64,000 nucleotides of DNA from Microbacterium terrae (GCF_017831975.1 NZ_JAFDSS010000001.1:744001-808000); one strand, 5' to 3'; positions 42,739 through 53,101 are shown, counted from the first letter of the stretch. The notes: a model not told the origin generated them from the letters alone. A program made the numbers and translations.

Positions 42739-43577
42739 GGTTCCTCCTCGGTTCGGGGGCTGGTGGTCGGGGAATAGGTGGGGCGGATGCCGGGCGCCGC
42801 CGACTGCGGCAGCGCGGCGCGCTCCGTCTCGGCGAACGCGCCTCGGAGCAGCCGCGCCCACCGGTTGCGCGGCAGATCGGGTCGGAGCGCAGCGAGGCCG
42901 GTGGCGTACTTGCTGACGATCGCGGGGCGGAGGCCGGCCCGCCACAGCAGGCGGTCGACGTCGGAGGCACGCGCCCCGGACTTGGTCTCGACGATCGCCA
43001 GCCCGGGCAGCAGGAATCCGCTGCCGTCGGCGCCCAGCCACGTCAGATCCGTGTCGACGGTCGCACGCGAGGCGCCGTCGGGGGCGAGGAGGGTCGTGCG
43101 GCGGTAGCCGGTCTTGAGCACGGCGTCGAGGTCGTCTGCGCGGTCGGGGGCGACGCCGATCGCGGGGAACGCATCGGCGACGTCTGCCCGGGCATCGACG
43201 GTGAGTTCGTCGCGGCGGGTGATGTCGTACGCGTCGCGCTCCTTCACGGTGGCCCCGCGGGCGCCGCGCGTCTTCATCTCGAGGTATGCGGCGCCCGTGT
43301 CGACGTAGGCGCGGGTGCGCAGCTTGAAGCGGCGGCGCCGCGGCTGCGCGGCCATGTGGAAGCTCAGCAGGTCGGGCGTGTCGAAGTACATCGACTCGTA
43401 CACGAACCGGCGCTCGCCGTCGATCTCGAGCACCCGTGTGCCGTCGGCGAGACCGCCGAGCACGTGCTCCAGCGCTGCGCGCGGCACCACGTACTTGCGG
43501 TCGACGCGGGTGAGGAGGGCGGCTTCGGCGACGATCTCGTCGAGACCCACGGGATCGAGGTGGGCGAGGGCGTTCAT
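42720..43577 (-). CDS. VTC-domain polyphosphate polymerase-like protein
   Basis: A 285-aa protein with the VTC tunnel fold: LTRVDRKYVVPRAALEHVLG, FVYESMYFDTPDLLSFHMAA, RRRRFKLRTRAYVDTGAAYL, EMKTRGARGATVKERD and LAIVETKSGARASDVDRLLW. The basic and acidic residues that hold ATP and polyphosphate in yeast Vtc4 appear to be kept. It may polymerise phosphate or transfer a phospho-group in polymer assembly. It starts 4 nt inside the DUF4956 gene. Confidence 0.87.
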   Translation of the reverse strand: MNALAHLDPVGLDEIVAEAALLTRVDRKYVVPRAALEHVLGGLADGTRVLEIDGERRFVYESMYFDTPDLLSFHMAAQPRRRRFKLRTRAYVDTGAAYLEMKTRGARGATVKERDAYDITRRDELTVDARADVADAFPAIGVAPDRADDLDAVLKTGYRRTTLLAPDGASRATVDTDLTWLGADGSGFLLPGLAIVETKSGARASDVDRLLWRAGLRPAIVSKYATGLAALRPDLPRNRWARLLRGAFAETERAALPQSAAPGIRPTYSPTTSPRTEEEPCSPAA

Positions 43578-44203
43578 CGGAGCATCCCGGCGAGCGAGTG
43601 ATCCGCGGACGACGAGGACGATGTGGGCGCCGTGGTCGACGCGACGGCGGTGCGGCGCGGCACGCGGAAGCGCACGTCGACGGTGGTGGTGTCGTTCACG
43701 AGATCGAGCTCCTGCACGGTCATCGCCGTCACTTCGGCGCCGAGGCGATCGCCGAGCTCGGCACGCAGGTCGTCTTCGTCGGCGATCGCCCGGTCGAGGC
43801 GCACCACGCCGTTGCGGCTGCGCGAGAGCAGGGCGGGGTGGTCGGCGGCCCACATGACGGCCAGCACGAGCGCGATGAGGCCGACGACGGGCCACGGGTC
43901 GGTCTGGGGGAGCCCCGAGACGAGGCCGATCGCGAGGGCGGCGAAGTAGTAGGCGACCTCGCGCTGCGAGATCTCCGACGAGCGGAGACGGATGATCGAC
44001 AGCACGCCGAAGAGCCCGAGTCCGAGCCCCAGGGCGACCTCGGCGGTGCCGAGCACCATGGCGACCGCCATCACGCCGACGTTCACCCCGAGGAAGGCGA
44101 CGACGAGATCACGCCGGCGGTGGCGCCGGTAGTACAGCCCGAGGCTCAACATGAGGGCGGCGGCGAGGTCTGTCGCGAGCAGGATCAGGGCGGTGGTGGT
44201 CAT
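43574..44203 (-). CDS. DUF4956 membrane protein
   Basis: A 209-aa protein with about four transmembrane helices (ALILLATDLAAALMLSLGLY; LVVAFLGVNVGVMAVAMVLG; GLGLGLFGVLSIIRLRSSEI; WPVVGLIALVLAVMWAA) and a C-terminal cytoplasmic ferredoxin-like domain (AEVTAMTVQELDLVNDTTTV). The IRLRSSEISQREVAYYF segment is the DUF4956 hallmark. It is translationally coupled by ATGA on both sides and is regularly found next to VTC-domain genes. Confidence 0.87.
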   Translation of the reverse strand: MTTTALILLATDLAAALMLSLGLYYRRHRRRDLVVAFLGVNVGVMAVAMVLGTAEVALGLGLGLFGVLSIIRLRSSEISQREVAYYFAALAIGLVSGLPQTDPWPVVGLIALVLAVMWAADHPALLSRSRNGVVRLDRAIADEDDLRAELGDRLGAEVTAMTVQELDLVNDTTTVDVRFRVPRRTAVASTTAPTSSSSSADHSLAGMLR

Positions 44204-45402
44204 CGTGTTCTCCGTGTGGTCGGGGTGTCTCGTTCCATCCGACCCGCGGGCCCTATGGGGTTCCTATGCCGGGCTCCTGCGCTCGATCCGAGTTCGGTGT
44301 GCACATGCGATGCGCCTGATGACACGGCGGGCGCCGCCTCGCCTGCGTCAACGGCGGACGCGCTCGCGGATGCCGCCCGACCGAACACGAACGCGCGCTG
44401 CACCCCGAATCCGATGACGAAGAGCACCGCTTCGGTCACGACCTTCGCGGCGAGGAGCGGCGTTCCGATGCGCGTGAGCGCCTCGATCCACACGATGTTG
44501 GTGGCGAGGAGCGCGGCCGCCAGCACCGCGTAGCGACCGAGCTGCCGCGGGAGCGTCGATCCGCCTCGCCGGCCGAACACGAGCCGGCGGTTGACGGCGA
44601 AGTTCACCGAGGCGCTCAGCACGCGCGCGGCGATGATCGACGGCACGAGCAGGCCGGTGAGCGCACTCAGCACGAGGAGAGCGACGGTGTCGACGAGGAA
44701 GCCCAGCAGCGACGACCCGGCGAACAGCAGGAGCGGAAGCACGACGCGCACCGAATCGACGAGCGGGCGGAAGTGGCTCGACGCGTTGTGGTCGAGGTAC
44801 ACCGTCTCGATCGGCACCTCGCGCACGGCCACACCGGCCTGCCGGCTCCGCAGCAGCACGTTCTGCTCGAACTCGAACCGGTCGCCGGGCTGCGCGGCCA
44901 CCCAGGGGAGCAGGTCTGCGGGGATGCCGCGGAGCCCGGTCTGGGTGTCGCCGAGGCTCCAGCCTGCGGCGAGACGGAAGATCCCGCGCGCGACGGTGTT
45001 GCCCGCGCGGCTGCGCAATGGCACGTCGCCAGCGAAGGCGCGGCATCCGAGGATCAGTGTCGGGATGCCGCTGCGCTGGGCGTCGCCCGTCTCGTGTGCG
45101 ACCCGGCCGATGTCGGCGACGGTGTGCTGGCCGTCGGCGTCGGCGGTGACCACCGCCGCGCCCGGGTGCGCACGCACGGCGTGGGCGATCCCGGTGCGGA
45201 GCGCGACGCCCTTGCCCCGGTTCGCCGGATGGGTGAGCACGGTCGCCCCGGCGCGCCGTGTCTCGTCGAAGACGGAGGCGTACGTCGCGCCGCTGCCGTC
45301 GTCGACGATGATGACGTCGGCGAGCGGATGCTCCCGCCTCAGCTCCGCCACCAGGCGGGGGAGTGCCTGGCCGGGCTCGTAGGCGGGGATGAGCACGATC
45401 AT
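44200..45402 (-). CDS. Bifunctional glycosyltransferase family 2 / GtrA-like protein
   Basis: A 400-aa protein. Residues 1 to about 230 are a GT-A glycosyltransferase: VLIPAYEPGQALPRLVAELR, VIIVDDGSGATY, NRGKGVALRTGI and the DADGQH motif. Residues of about 235-370 are a four-helix GtrA domain (SSLLGFLVDTVALLVLSALT; SASVNFAVNRRLVFGRRG), typical of polyprenyl-phosphate-sugar synthesis and flipping. It probably makes a lipid-linked sugar for the polymer handled by the neighbouring genes. ATGA overlaps on both sides. Confidence 0.9.
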   Translation of the reverse strand: MIVLIPAYEPGQALPRLVAELRREHPLADVIIVDDGSGATYASVFDETRRAGATVLTHPANRGKGVALRTGIAHAVRAHPGAAVVTADADGQHTVADIGRVAHETGDAQRSGIPTLILGCRAFAGDVPLRSRAGNTVARGIFRLAAGWSLGDTQTGLRGIPADLLPWVAAQPGDRFEFEQNVLLRSRQAGVAVREVPIETVYLDHNASSHFRPLVDSVRVVLPLLLFAGSSLLGFLVDTVALLVLSALTGLLVPSIIAARVLSASVNFAVNRRLVFGRRGGSTLPRQLGRYAVLAAALLATNIVWIEALTRIGTPLLAAKVVTEAVLFVIGFGVQRAFVFGRAASASASAVDAGEAAPAVSSGASHVHTELGSSAGARHRNPIGPAGRMERDTPTTRRTR

Positions 45403-46382
45403 GACGAACCCGCGATGTAGAGGATGTCGCTCGTGGCGCGCTCGCCGCCGTTGGACGGCTGATTGACGACCTCCCCGTTGAAGTACAGCGTCGACGAACC
45501 GCCGCCGTCGAGGTTGTAGGCGGTGGTCGCCCCGAGGTTGACCAGGATGTCGGCGAGCTCGTCGAGCGTGACGCCCGTGCTGTAGCCCTCCTGTCGCCCG
45601 TCGACCACGACGAACACGAGGTGGTTCTCGTCGATGACGCCGACAGCGGTGCGCGGCTGGTCGCCCTGGATGGAGTGATTGCCGAAGTTGGTGTCGACCT
45701 CGGCCTCATCGAGCCCCGCGACGACCTCACCGTCTTCGACGAGCGCCGGACCGAAGCTGAGGGTGTTCCAGACGCCGTCGGCCAGCAGTTCGTCGGCGGT
45801 CGTCTCGGTCTCGTCGTACACCTCCACCGAGCCATCGGTGTAGAACGCCAGCCCGGCTCGCGCCGACTCGTCCCGGTAGACGACGCCGTTGCGGATCACG
45901 ATGCCGGTGTCGCGGAAGCCGTAGTAGTCGCCGTTCACGGCGAAAACGGCACCGTTGTCGGCGGCGATGTCGCTGGTGAGCTCGGTGATGTTCTCGCCGA
46001 ACTGATCCTTGGCGAAGGCGCTGCGCAGCGCCGTCGCATCCGAGAGCACGACGTCGGCGACGTAGTAGGTGACGGTCTCGTCGCCCGAACCCGAGGTGAC
46101 GGTCGAGATCGTCACCTCGGTGGCGCCGTCGCTGTACGCGGTGTCGGTGAGCACCGTCTCGGCGGACTCGTCGGCGGCGGCATCCGTCGCGTCGTCGTCG
46201 GCGGTCGTGTCGGAGGTCTGGACTGTCGAGTTCTCGGCTTCGTAGGCCGAGACGTCGCTGATCTCGACGTGCTCGACCAGGAAGCGATCGACCGCCCATG
46301 CGGCGGCGCCGCCGCCGGTGAGCACGACGGCCAGCCCCGATGCGAGCAGGATCTTTGCGCGGGTTCGTCTGTTCGGCTGCAT
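45399..46382 (-). CDS. Phosphodiester glycosidase (NAGPA-domain) family protein, exported
   Basis: A 327-aa protein. An N-terminal membrane anchor ([20 protein letters not shown]) is followed by an Asp/Thr-rich linker and the NAGPA domain: [55 protein letters not shown] and [16 protein letters not shown]. Family members cleave sugar-phosphodiester bonds, as in capping-enzyme removal or teichoic-acid-like polymers. It is the first gene of the operon; the promoter lies in the 249-bp gap shared with divergent pntA. Confidence 0.87.
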   Translation of the reverse strand: MQPNRRTRAKILLASGLAVVLTGGGAAAWAVDRFLVEHVEISDVSAYEAENSTVQTSDTTADDDATDAAADESAETVLTDTAYSDGATEVTISTVTSGSGDETVTYYVADVVLSDATALRSAFAKDQFGENITELTSDIAADNGAVFAVNGDYYGFRDTGIVIRNGVVYRDESARAGLAFYTDGSVEVYDETETTADELLADGVWNTLSFGPALVEDGEVVAGLDEAEVDTNFGNHSIQGDQPRTAVGVIDENHLVFVVVDGRQEGYSTGVTLDELADILVNLGATTAYNLDGGGSSTLYFNGEVVNQPSNGGERATSDILYIAGSS

Positions 46383-46631
46383 GTTCCAGAGGTACTGAGC
46401 GCTCTTACGGGCGGCATTGCCGAGCGCTATGAACCGACCGAGGATGTGAGGAGGCGACCCGGAAGACAGGGTGATTCGCACACGTTCGAGCAAATTCCGC
46501 GATTCTTCTCTTCGTGTCGGACGCAACACGGCCTGCGCGGCGCGGGCCGTCTGCCAGGGTGGAGGCGTCGCCCGGGGAGTCGAAGAAGACACACCCGCCG
46601 TCCCGTCCACGCACCAGATCACGAGGAACGC

Positions 46632-48176
46632 ATGACCCGCATTGGCATCGTCGCCGAGGCGCCCGGAGAGAACCGGGTCGCAGCGACCCCGACCACCGTC
46701 CCCAAGCTCGTCGCCCTCGGCTACGACGTCGTCGTCGAAGCCGGCGCCGGCGCCGCATCGTCGTTCCCCGACGCCGCCTTCGTCGCAGCCGGCGCCGCAG
46801 TCGTCGACGACCAGACTGCGTGGGCGTCGCCGATCGTGCTCAAGGTGACCGCGCCGACGAGCGCCGAGATCGCGCGGCTCGCCGACGGCGCCACGATCGT
46901 CGCCACCCTCAGCCCGGCGCTGCGCCCCGACCTCATCGAGGCCCTCGCCACCCGCCACATGACGGCGATCGCACTCGACGCAGTGCCGCGCATTTCACGC
47001 GCCCAATCGATGGATGTGCTCAGCTCGATGGCGAACATCGCCGGCTACCGGGCCGTCGTCGAAGCCGCGCACGAGTTCGGCCGCTTCTTCACCGGCCAGG
47101 TGACCGCGGCGGGCAAGGTCCCACCGGCGAAGGTGCTCGTCGCGGGCGCCGGCGTCGCCGGCCTCGCCGCGATCGGCGCCGCATCGAGCCTCGGCGCGAT
47201 CGTGCGCGCGACCGACCCCCGCCCCGAGGTCGCCGACCAGGTCGCCTCGATCGGCGGCGAATACCTCGAGGTCGTCGTGCCCGAGGAGGCGAAGCAGGTC
47301 TCGGCCGACGGGTATGCGAAGGCCACGAGCGAGGCGTACGACCGGCGAGCGGCCGAGATCTACTCCGAGCAGGCAGCCGACGTCGACATCATCATCACGA
47401 CGGCGCTCATCCCGGGACGCACAGCTCCGCGGCTGATCACGGCTGCCGACGTCGCCGCGATGCGCCCCGGCAGCGTCATCGTCGACATGGCTGCGGGTCA
47501 GGGCGGCAACGTCGAGGGGTCGGTCGCCGGCGAGAAGGTCATGACCGCGAACGGGGTCGTGATCCTCGGCTACACCGACCTCCCCGGGCGGCTGCCGCAG
47601 CAGGCATCCCAGCTGTTCGGGACGAACCTGCTGAACCTGCTGAAGCTGCTCACCCCGGCGAAGGACGGCGCGCTGACCCTCGACTTCGACGACGTCGTGC
47701 AGCGCGCCGTCACCGTGGTGAAGGACGGCGACGTGCTCTGGCCGCCCCCTCCCGTGCAGGTGTCGGCTGCCCCCGCCCCGGTGCGGGCGGCCGCGGCACC
47801 CGTGACGGCGAAGAAGCCGATGTCGTCGGCCGTGCGCACCGCGCTGGTGGCGGTGGGCATCGCGGCGCTCTTCGCCGTCTGCGCGTTCGCGCCCCCGCCG
47901 CTGCCGCAGCACTTCCTGGTGCTCACCCTCGCCGTCGTCGTCGGCTTCTACGTCATCGGCCACGTCGCCCACGCGCTGCACACCCCGCTCATGAGCGTGA
48001 CCAACGCGATCTCGGGCATCATCGTCGTCGGCGCCATGGTGCAGATCACCGCTCCCGACCTCACCGTGCAGATCCTCGCCGCGATCGCAGTGCTCCTCGC
48101 GAGCATCAACATCTTCGGCGGCTTCGCCGTCACCCGCCGCATGCTCGCGATGTTCCAGAAGGGCGAGACCCGATGA
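46632..48176 (+). CDS. pntA: NAD(P) transhydrogenase subunit alpha
   Basis: A 514-aa protein combining the NAD(H)-binding domain I and the domain II helices in one chain. Domain I has [20 protein letters not shown], the Rossmann loop [20 protein letters not shown] and [12 protein letters not shown]. The C-terminal part (about 395-514) carries four membrane helices, including [20 protein letters not shown]. With PntB it couples proton flow to reduction of NADP+ by NADH in the cell membrane. ATG has GAGGAA upstream. The stop overlaps the pntB start (ATGA). Confidence 0.95.
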   Translation: MTRIGIVAEAPGENRVAATPTTVPKLVALGYDVVVEAGAGAASSFPDAAFVAAGAAVVDDQTAWASPIVLKVTAPTSAEIARLADGATIVATLSPALRPDLIEALATRHMTAIALDAVPRISRAQSMDVLSSMANIAGYRAVVEAAHEFGRFFTGQVTAAGKVPPAKVLVAGAGVAGLAAIGAASSLGAIVRATDPRPEVADQVASIGGEYLEVVVPEEAKQVSADGYAKATSEAYDRRAAEIYSEQAADVDIIITTALIPGRTAPRLITAADVAAMRPGSVIVDMAAGQGGNVEGSVAGEKVMTANGVVILGYTDLPGRLPQQASQLFGTNLLNLLKLLTPAKDGALTLDFDDVVQRAVTVVKDGDVLWPPPPVQVSAAPAPVRAAAAPVTAKKPMSSAVRTALVAVGIAALFAVCAFAPPPLPQHFLVLTLAVVVGFYVIGHVAHALHTPLMSVTNAISGIIVVGAMVQITAPDLTVQILAAIAVLLASINIFGGFAVTRRMLAMFQKGETR

Positions 48177-49603
48177 TCGCCGTCGCAGGCCAGGTGGCCG
48201 GCGCCGCGTACATCGTCGCGGCCCTCCTCTTCGTGCTGAGCCTCGCCGGCCTCAGCCGGCACGAGACCAGCCGGCGCGGCGTGACCTACGGCATCGTCGG
48301 CATGGCCATCGCCCTCATCGCCACGGTGGGGGTGGTCGCCGCCGGAGCGTGGGGTTCTTCGACCGGCTCAGCGAACGCGGGCGCGACGACGGGACTCGTG
48401 CTGCTCGTGGCCGCCGTCGTGATCGGCGCGGCCATCGGCCTGTGGCGGGCGCGCATCGTCGAGATGACGGGCATGCCCGAGCTCATCGCCCTGCTCCACT
48501 CGTTCGTCGGGCTCGCGGCCGTGCTCGTGGGATGGAACGGCGCGCTGTACGACACCGGCCTCGAGGGTGCGCTCGCCGACATCCACCACGCCGAGGTGTT
48601 CATCGGCGTGTTCATCGGCGCCGTGACCTTCACCGGTTCGATCGTGGCGTTCCTCAAGCTCTCGGCGCGCATGTCGTCGAAGCCGCTGGTGCTCCCCGGC
48701 AAGAACGCGCTGAACGTCGGCGCGCTCGTCGCCTTCGTCGCCCTCACGGTCTGGTACGTGATCACGCCCGAACTGTGGCTGCTCGTGGTGGTGACACTCC
48801 TCGCCCTCGCGCTCGGCTGGCACCTCGTCGCGTCGATCGGCGGCGGCGACATGCCGGTGGTCGTCTCGATGCTCAACAGCTACTCGGGCTGGGCGGCGGC
48901 GGCAGCCGGTTTCCTCCTGAACAACGACCTGCTGATCGTCACCGGAGCGCTCGTCGGGTCTTCGGGTGCGTACCTCAGCTACATCATGTGCAAGGCGATG
49001 AACCGCTCGTTCCTCTCGGTGATCGCCGGCGGCTTCGGGATCGAGGCGCCGACGGGCGGCGAGGAGGAGTACGGGGAGCATCGTGAGATCGACGCCGAGG
49101 CTGCCGCCGACATGCTCGCCGGAGCGTCGACCGTGGTGATCACCCCCGGCTACGGCATGGCGGTCGCGCAGGCGCAGCACGGTGTGGCCGACCTCGTCGC
49201 GCGGCTGCGTGAACGGGGCGTGGACGTGCGCTTCGGCATCCACCCCGTCGCCGGCCGGCTTCCCGGCCACATGAACGTGCTGCTCGCCGAGGCGAAGGTG
49301 CCGTACGACATCGTGCTCGAGATGGACGAGATCAACGACGACCTCGCGCAGACCGACGTCGTGCTCGTGATCGGCGCGAACGACACCGTGAACCCCGCCG
49401 CGGCGGAAGACCCGGGGAGCCCGATCGCGGGCATGCCGGTGATCCGCGCGTGGGAGGCCGCGAACGTCATCGTGTTCAAGCGATCGATGGCATCGGGCTA
49501 TGCGGGCGTGCAGAATCCCCTGTTCTACCGGGAGAACGCGCAGATGCTGTTCGGCGACGCGAAGGAGAAGGTGGAGGAGATCCTCTTCCAGCTCTCGCGC
49601 TGA
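48173..49603 (+). CDS. pntB: NAD(P) transhydrogenase subunit beta
   Basis: A 476-aa protein with about eight membrane helices (domain II) and the C-terminal NADP(H)-binding domain [54 protein letters not shown] and [20 protein letters not shown]. All family signatures are present. Between helices 2 and 3 the loop [13 protein letters not shown] is encoded by sequence that resembles the local dispersed repeat (GGTTCTTCGACCGGCTCAGC). It is coupled to pntA and convergent with lsr2, 19 bp away. Confidence 0.95.
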   Translation: MIAVAGQVAGAAYIVAALLFVLSLAGLSRHETSRRGVTYGIVGMAIALIATVGVVAAGAWGSSTGSANAGATTGLVLLVAAVVIGAAIGLWRARIVEMTGMPELIALLHSFVGLAAVLVGWNGALYDTGLEGALADIHHAEVFIGVFIGAVTFTGSIVAFLKLSARMSSKPLVLPGKNALNVGALVAFVALTVWYVITPELWLLVVVTLLALALGWHLVASIGGGDMPVVVSMLNSYSGWAAAAAGFLLNNDLLIVTGALVGSSGAYLSYIMCKAMNRSFLSVIAGGFGIEAPTGGEEEYGEHREIDAEAAADMLAGASTVVITPGYGMAVAQAQHGVADLVARLRERGVDVRFGIHPVAGRLPGHMNVLLAEAKVPYDIVLEMDEINDDLAQTDVVLVIGANDTVNPAAAEDPGSPIAGMPVIRAWEAANVIVFKRSMASGYAGVQNPLFYRENAQMLFGDAKEKVEEILFQLSR

Positions 49604-49622
49604 TGAGCCGCGAGGCGGTGCG

Positions 49623-49976
49623 TCAGTGCGCCGCCTCGTAGGCCTCGAGTACGGATGCCGGCACCCGGCCGCGCTCCGAGACGGTGTAGCCGTTCTTCTT
49701 GGCCCACTCGCGCACGCCGCTGAAGTCCTTCTGACCGCTGCGACGACGCTTGGGTGCGCCCGACGCGGAGGAGCCGCCGCGTGATGCGGCGGAGATCCGT
49801 CGCCCGGCTGTCAGATAGGGGGCGAGGGCGCTGCGCAGCGCGGCGGCGTTCTCGTCGGTGAGGTCGATCTCGTAGGCGATGCCGTCGAGCGAGAACAGCA
49901 CGGTCTCGCCGTCGCCGACTTCGAGGATGGTGCCGTCGAGGTCGTCGACGAGCTGATGCACGATTTTGCGGGCCAT
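49623..49976 (-). CDS. lsr2: Lsr2-family nucleoid-associated protein
   Basis: A 117-aa protein. The N-terminal dimerisation domain (ARKIVHQLVDDLDGTILEVG, VLFSLDGIAYEIDLTDENA) is followed by a basic linker and the DNA-binding domain VREWAKKNGYTVSERGRVPA with the RGR hook that enters the minor groove of AT-rich DNA. Lsr2 silences horizontally acquired AT-richer genes in actinomycetes, which would include islands such as the one in this window. Confidence 0.93.
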   Translation of the reverse strand: MARKIVHQLVDDLDGTILEVGDGETVLFSLDGIAYEIDLTDENAAALRSALAPYLTAGRRISAASRGGSSASGAPKRRRSGQKDFSGVREWAKKNGYTVSERGRVPASVLEAYEAAH

Positions 49977-50096
49977 GAACGGAACGATACGCGGAATTCG
50001 GTGTCATCCGTCGGACGAATTGTCGCGTGTCCGCGCGGTTGCCGCATCGCGATCAGCGCACCGCGACAATTGCGCGCGAATTCGAGCCGGCTGAAT

Positions 50097-50969
50097 TCAG
50101 GGGAGAAGTCCCATTCGGCGGGCGGTCGCCACCGCCGCATGGCGGGTGGAGGCATCCAATTTCGCCATCGCCGACTGCAGGTACGACTTGACCGTTCCCT
50201 CGCGAATGGAGAGCATCGCGGCGATCTCGGCATTCGTCGAACCGAGAGCCGCGCACGCGAGCACATCGGTCTCGCGGGGGGAGAGGCGGATGCCGGCCTC
50301 GTCAGCTGCAGCGGGGGCCGGACTGGAGAGCGCCGCCAGGCGCCGCTCGAGCCGCTCGAGCCGCCCCCGCAGTGCGGCGTCGTCGATGCCGGCGGTGATG
50401 CTCCGCAGCTCGGCGTAGCTCTCGCGCAGCTCCTCCCGGGTGCCGGCCGACAGTGCACCGCTCTCCGACGGGAGTGGGATGCGCGCGACCCGGCGCTCGA
50501 CCTCGTCGCGTACGCGCAGTTCGGTGGAGAGCTCCTCGGCGACCGCGAAGGCCGGGCGTGCGACCACATCGCCGACGGGGGAGGCGTTCCAGGAGCCGCA
50601 GTAGATCACGCCGCGCGCGCGAGCGCCGACCATCACCGGCACCGCGAAGAGCGTCGCGATGCCCTCGCCGAGCACCGCGCGGTCGTAGTCGTGCGTGATG
50701 CTGCGCGAGGAACCGTAGTCGAGGGTGAGTCGCGGCCGCTTCTCGACGAGCGCGCGCCCGCCGAGGCCCCGCGACGCCTCGACGACGAGTCCGTCGAGGC
50801 TGCGCGTGCGTGCGCCGACGACGGAGGTGACGTGGATGCGCTGGTCTCGCTCGAGCCCGCCGAACGCGACGGGGAAGCGGGTGCGGCGGACGAGCTCCGA
50901 CACCGCACGGGCGAGCACGGTCTCGGCGCCGTCGGCGCCGACCGAATCGACCACGGGTGCGGATGCCAC
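50097..50969 (-). CDS. LuxR-family regulator with GAF-like sensor
   Basis: A 290-aa protein. Residues 1 to about 165 look like a GAF domain (FGGLERDQRIHVTSVVGART; GEGIATLFAVPVMVGARARG; VIYCGSWN). A helical linker follows, and the C-terminal LuxR HTH reads LSPRETDVLACAALGSTNAE, IAAMLSIREGTVKSYLQSAM. It is divergent from the DUF485/symporter pair and probably regulates it, as seen for acetate-type permease clusters in related actinomycetes. The start is a GTG with no clear ribosome site. Confidence 0.88.
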   Translation of the reverse strand: MASAPVVDSVGADGAETVLARAVSELVRRTRFPVAFGGLERDQRIHVTSVVGARTRSLDGLVVEASRGLGGRALVEKRPRLTLDYGSSRSITHDYDRAVLGEGIATLFAVPVMVGARARGVIYCGSWNASPVGDVVARPAFAVAEELSTELRVRDEVERRVARIPLPSESGALSAGTREELRESYAELRSITAGIDDAALRGRLERLERRLAALSSPAPAAADEAGIRLSPRETDVLACAALGSTNAEIAAMLSIREGTVKSYLQSAMAKLDASTRHAAVATARRMGLLP

Positions 50970-51105
50970 GCACTACCTACTTCCGGGGGTGACGGCTGCG
51001 TCGCCGTCGTACGTAGCGTCGACCATACCACCCGTGAAACGACCGGAACCGTCCGCGGGTTTCCCCCGGCGCAGCGCTGCGCTCCCCATGAGGCAAGGAG
51101 GCCAC

Positions 51106-51459
51106 ATGTCAGATTCCGGAACCCAGACCGCTCCTCCGGGCGGCATCGATTACGTCGCGGTGGAGGAATCCCCGCGGTTCGTCGAATTGAAGAGAAAGCA
51201 ACGCGGATTCGTCTTCCCGATGGCCGTAGCGTTTCTCGTCTGGTATTTCGCCTACGTCCTGCTCTCGTCATTCGCCCGTGATTTCATGGCGCAGCACGTG
51301 TGGGGTGACATCACGGTCGGCCTCCTCCTCGGGCTCGGTCAATTCGTCACCACATTCGCGATCACGATGACGTACGTCTGGTACGCGAACCGCAAGCTCG
51401 ACCCCATCGCCGAGGAGATCCGCGGCGACCTCGAGAAGCAGCAGGAGGCGTCCGCATGA
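51106..51459 (+). CDS. DUF485 membrane protein
   Basis: A 117-aa protein with two transmembrane helices: FPMAVAFLVWYFAYVLLSSF and ITVGLLLGLGQFVTTFAITM, followed by VWYANRKLDPIAEEIRGDLE. It corresponds to YjcH-type partners that precede ActP-like permeases. AAGGAGG lies 5 nt before the ATG. It overlaps the symporter gene by 4 nt. The 136-bp gap upstream carries the promoters shared with the luxR-type gene. Confidence 0.88.
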   Translation: MSDSGTQTAPPGGIDYVAVEESPRFVELKRKQRGFVFPMAVAFLVWYFAYVLLSSFARDFMAQHVWGDITVGLLLGLGQFVTTFAITMTYVWYANRKLDPIAEEIRGDLEKQQEASA

Positions 51460-53069
51460 ACGAGGTATTCGGCGCGGTCCACGCCGCGGTGCAGACGGTG
51501 GAGAACAACCCGATCCTGAACATCTCGATCTTCGGCGCATTCGTCGCCGTGACGCTGTTCATCGTGATCCGGGCGAGCCGCAACAACAAGACCGCCGCGG
51601 ATTACTACGCGGCCGGCCGCTCGTTCACGGGGCCGCAGAACGGCTTCGCGATCGCAGGCGACTACCTGTCGGCGGCGTCGTTCCTCGGCATCTGCGGCGC
51701 GATCGCGATCAACGGCTACGACGGCTTCCTGTACTCGATCGGATTCCTCGTCGCCTGGCTCGTCGCGCTGCTGCTGGTCGCCGAGCTCATGCGCAACACC
51801 GGCAAGTTCACGATGGCCGACGTGCTCTCGTTCCGCCTGAAGCAGGGCCCGGTGCGTCTGGCCGCCGCGATCACCACGCTCGCGGTGTGCTTCTTCTATC
51901 TGCTCGCGCAGATGGCGGGCGCCGGCGGACTCGTGTCGCTGCTGCTCGGCATCACCGAGACGCTCGGACAGTCGATCGTCGTCGCCGTCGTCGGCGTGCT
52001 GATGATCGTGTACGTGCTGATCGGCGGCATGAAGGGCACCACCTGGGTGCAGATCGTGAAGGCGTTCCTGCTCATCGGCGGGGCCGTCGTCATGACGATC
52101 TGGGTGCTGGCGCTCAACGGCTTCAGCCTCAACACGCTGCTCGAGAGCGCGGTCGAGACCGCCGGCACGACCGACATCCTCGGCCCGGGCCTGCAGTACG
52201 GCGCGAACCCGTGGGACTTCATCTCGCTCGCGATCGCCCTGGTGCTCGGCACCGCGGGTCTGCCGCACGTGCTGATGCGCTTCTACACGGTGCCGACCGC
52301 GAAGGAGGCGCGTCGCTCGGTGGTGTGGGCGATCTGGCTCATCGGCCTCTTCTACCTGCTCACCCTGGTGCTCGGCTACGGCGCCGGCGCCCTGGTCGGC
52401 GCGGAGACGATCAAGGCCGCGCCCGGCGGCGTGAACTCGGCAGCGCCGCTGCTCGCGCTGTACCTCGGCGGTCCGCTGCTGCTGGGCTTCATCTCGGCGG
52501 TGGCATTCGCGACGATCCTCGCGGTCGTGGCGGGGCTCACCATCACGGCGGCCGCCTCGTTCGCTCACGACATCTACGCCAACGTCGTGAAGAAGGGCAA
52601 TGTGCCGCCGGACGGCGAGGTCAAGGTCGCCCGCCGGACGGTCATCGTGATCGGCATCCTCGCGATCCTGGGCGGCATCGGCGTGCAGGGGCAGAACGTG
52701 GCGTTCCTCGTCGCGCTCGCCTTCGCCGTGGCGGCGTCGGCCAACCTGCCGACCATCCTGTACTCGCTGTTCTGGCGCCGGTTCACCACCCGGGGAGCGG
52801 TCTGGAGCATGTACGGGGGCCTCGCGGCCGCGATCATCCTCATCGTGCTCTCGCCGGTGTTCTGGGGCACGCCCACCAGCGTGTTCAAGGATGTCGGAAC
52901 CGCGATCTGGCCGCTGAACAATCCCGGGATCGTCTCGATCCCGCTCGGGTTCTTCCTCGGCTGGCTGGGTTCGGTCACGACGCGCACCGCAGAGGATCCG
53001 AAGAAGGCGGCGGAGATGGACGTCCGCTCGCTCACGGGATTCGGCGCAGAGAAGGCGTCGAACCACTAG
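51456..53069 (+). CDS. Solute:sodium symporter, cation/acetate type
   Basis: A 537-aa permease with about 13 transmembrane helices. SSS-family features: YYAAGRSFTGPQNGFAIAGD, YLSAASFLGICGAIAINGYD, ADVLSFRLK, VYVLIGGMKGTTWVQIVKAF and GLPHVLMRFYTVPTAKEARR. Closest in pattern to ActP/MctC carriers for acetate, propionate or pyruvate. It is translationally coupled to the DUF485 gene and ends before a long hairpin terminator. Confidence 0.92.
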   Translation: MNEVFGAVHAAVQTVENNPILNISIFGAFVAVTLFIVIRASRNNKTAADYYAAGRSFTGPQNGFAIAGDYLSAASFLGICGAIAINGYDGFLYSIGFLVAWLVALLLVAELMRNTGKFTMADVLSFRLKQGPVRLAAAITTLAVCFFYLLAQMAGAGGLVSLLLGITETLGQSIVVAVVGVLMIVYVLIGGMKGTTWVQIVKAFLLIGGAVVMTIWVLALNGFSLNTLLESAVETAGTTDILGPGLQYGANPWDFISLAIALVLGTAGLPHVLMRFYTVPTAKEARRSVVWAIWLIGLFYLLTLVLGYGAGALVGAETIKAAPGGVNSAAPLLALYLGGPLLLGFISAVAFATILAVVAGLTITAAASFAHDIYANVVKKGNVPPDGEVKVARRTVIVIGILAILGGIGVQGQNVAFLVALAFAVAASANLPTILYSLFWRRFTTRGAVWSMYGGLAAAIILIVLSPVFWGTPTSVFKDVGTAIWPLNNPGIVSIPLGFFLGWLGSVTTRTAEDPKKAAEMDVRSLTGFGAEKASNH

Positions 53070-53101
53070 CCGGGGCCAGGGGGGCGAACCGGGGGGAACG
53101 C

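Noticed and set aside
40858..42970. Long open frames overlapping the beta-helix lipoprotein gene on both strands
   Set aside because: Arg- or Ala/Gly-rich low-complexity shadows of the repetitive lipoprotein gene.
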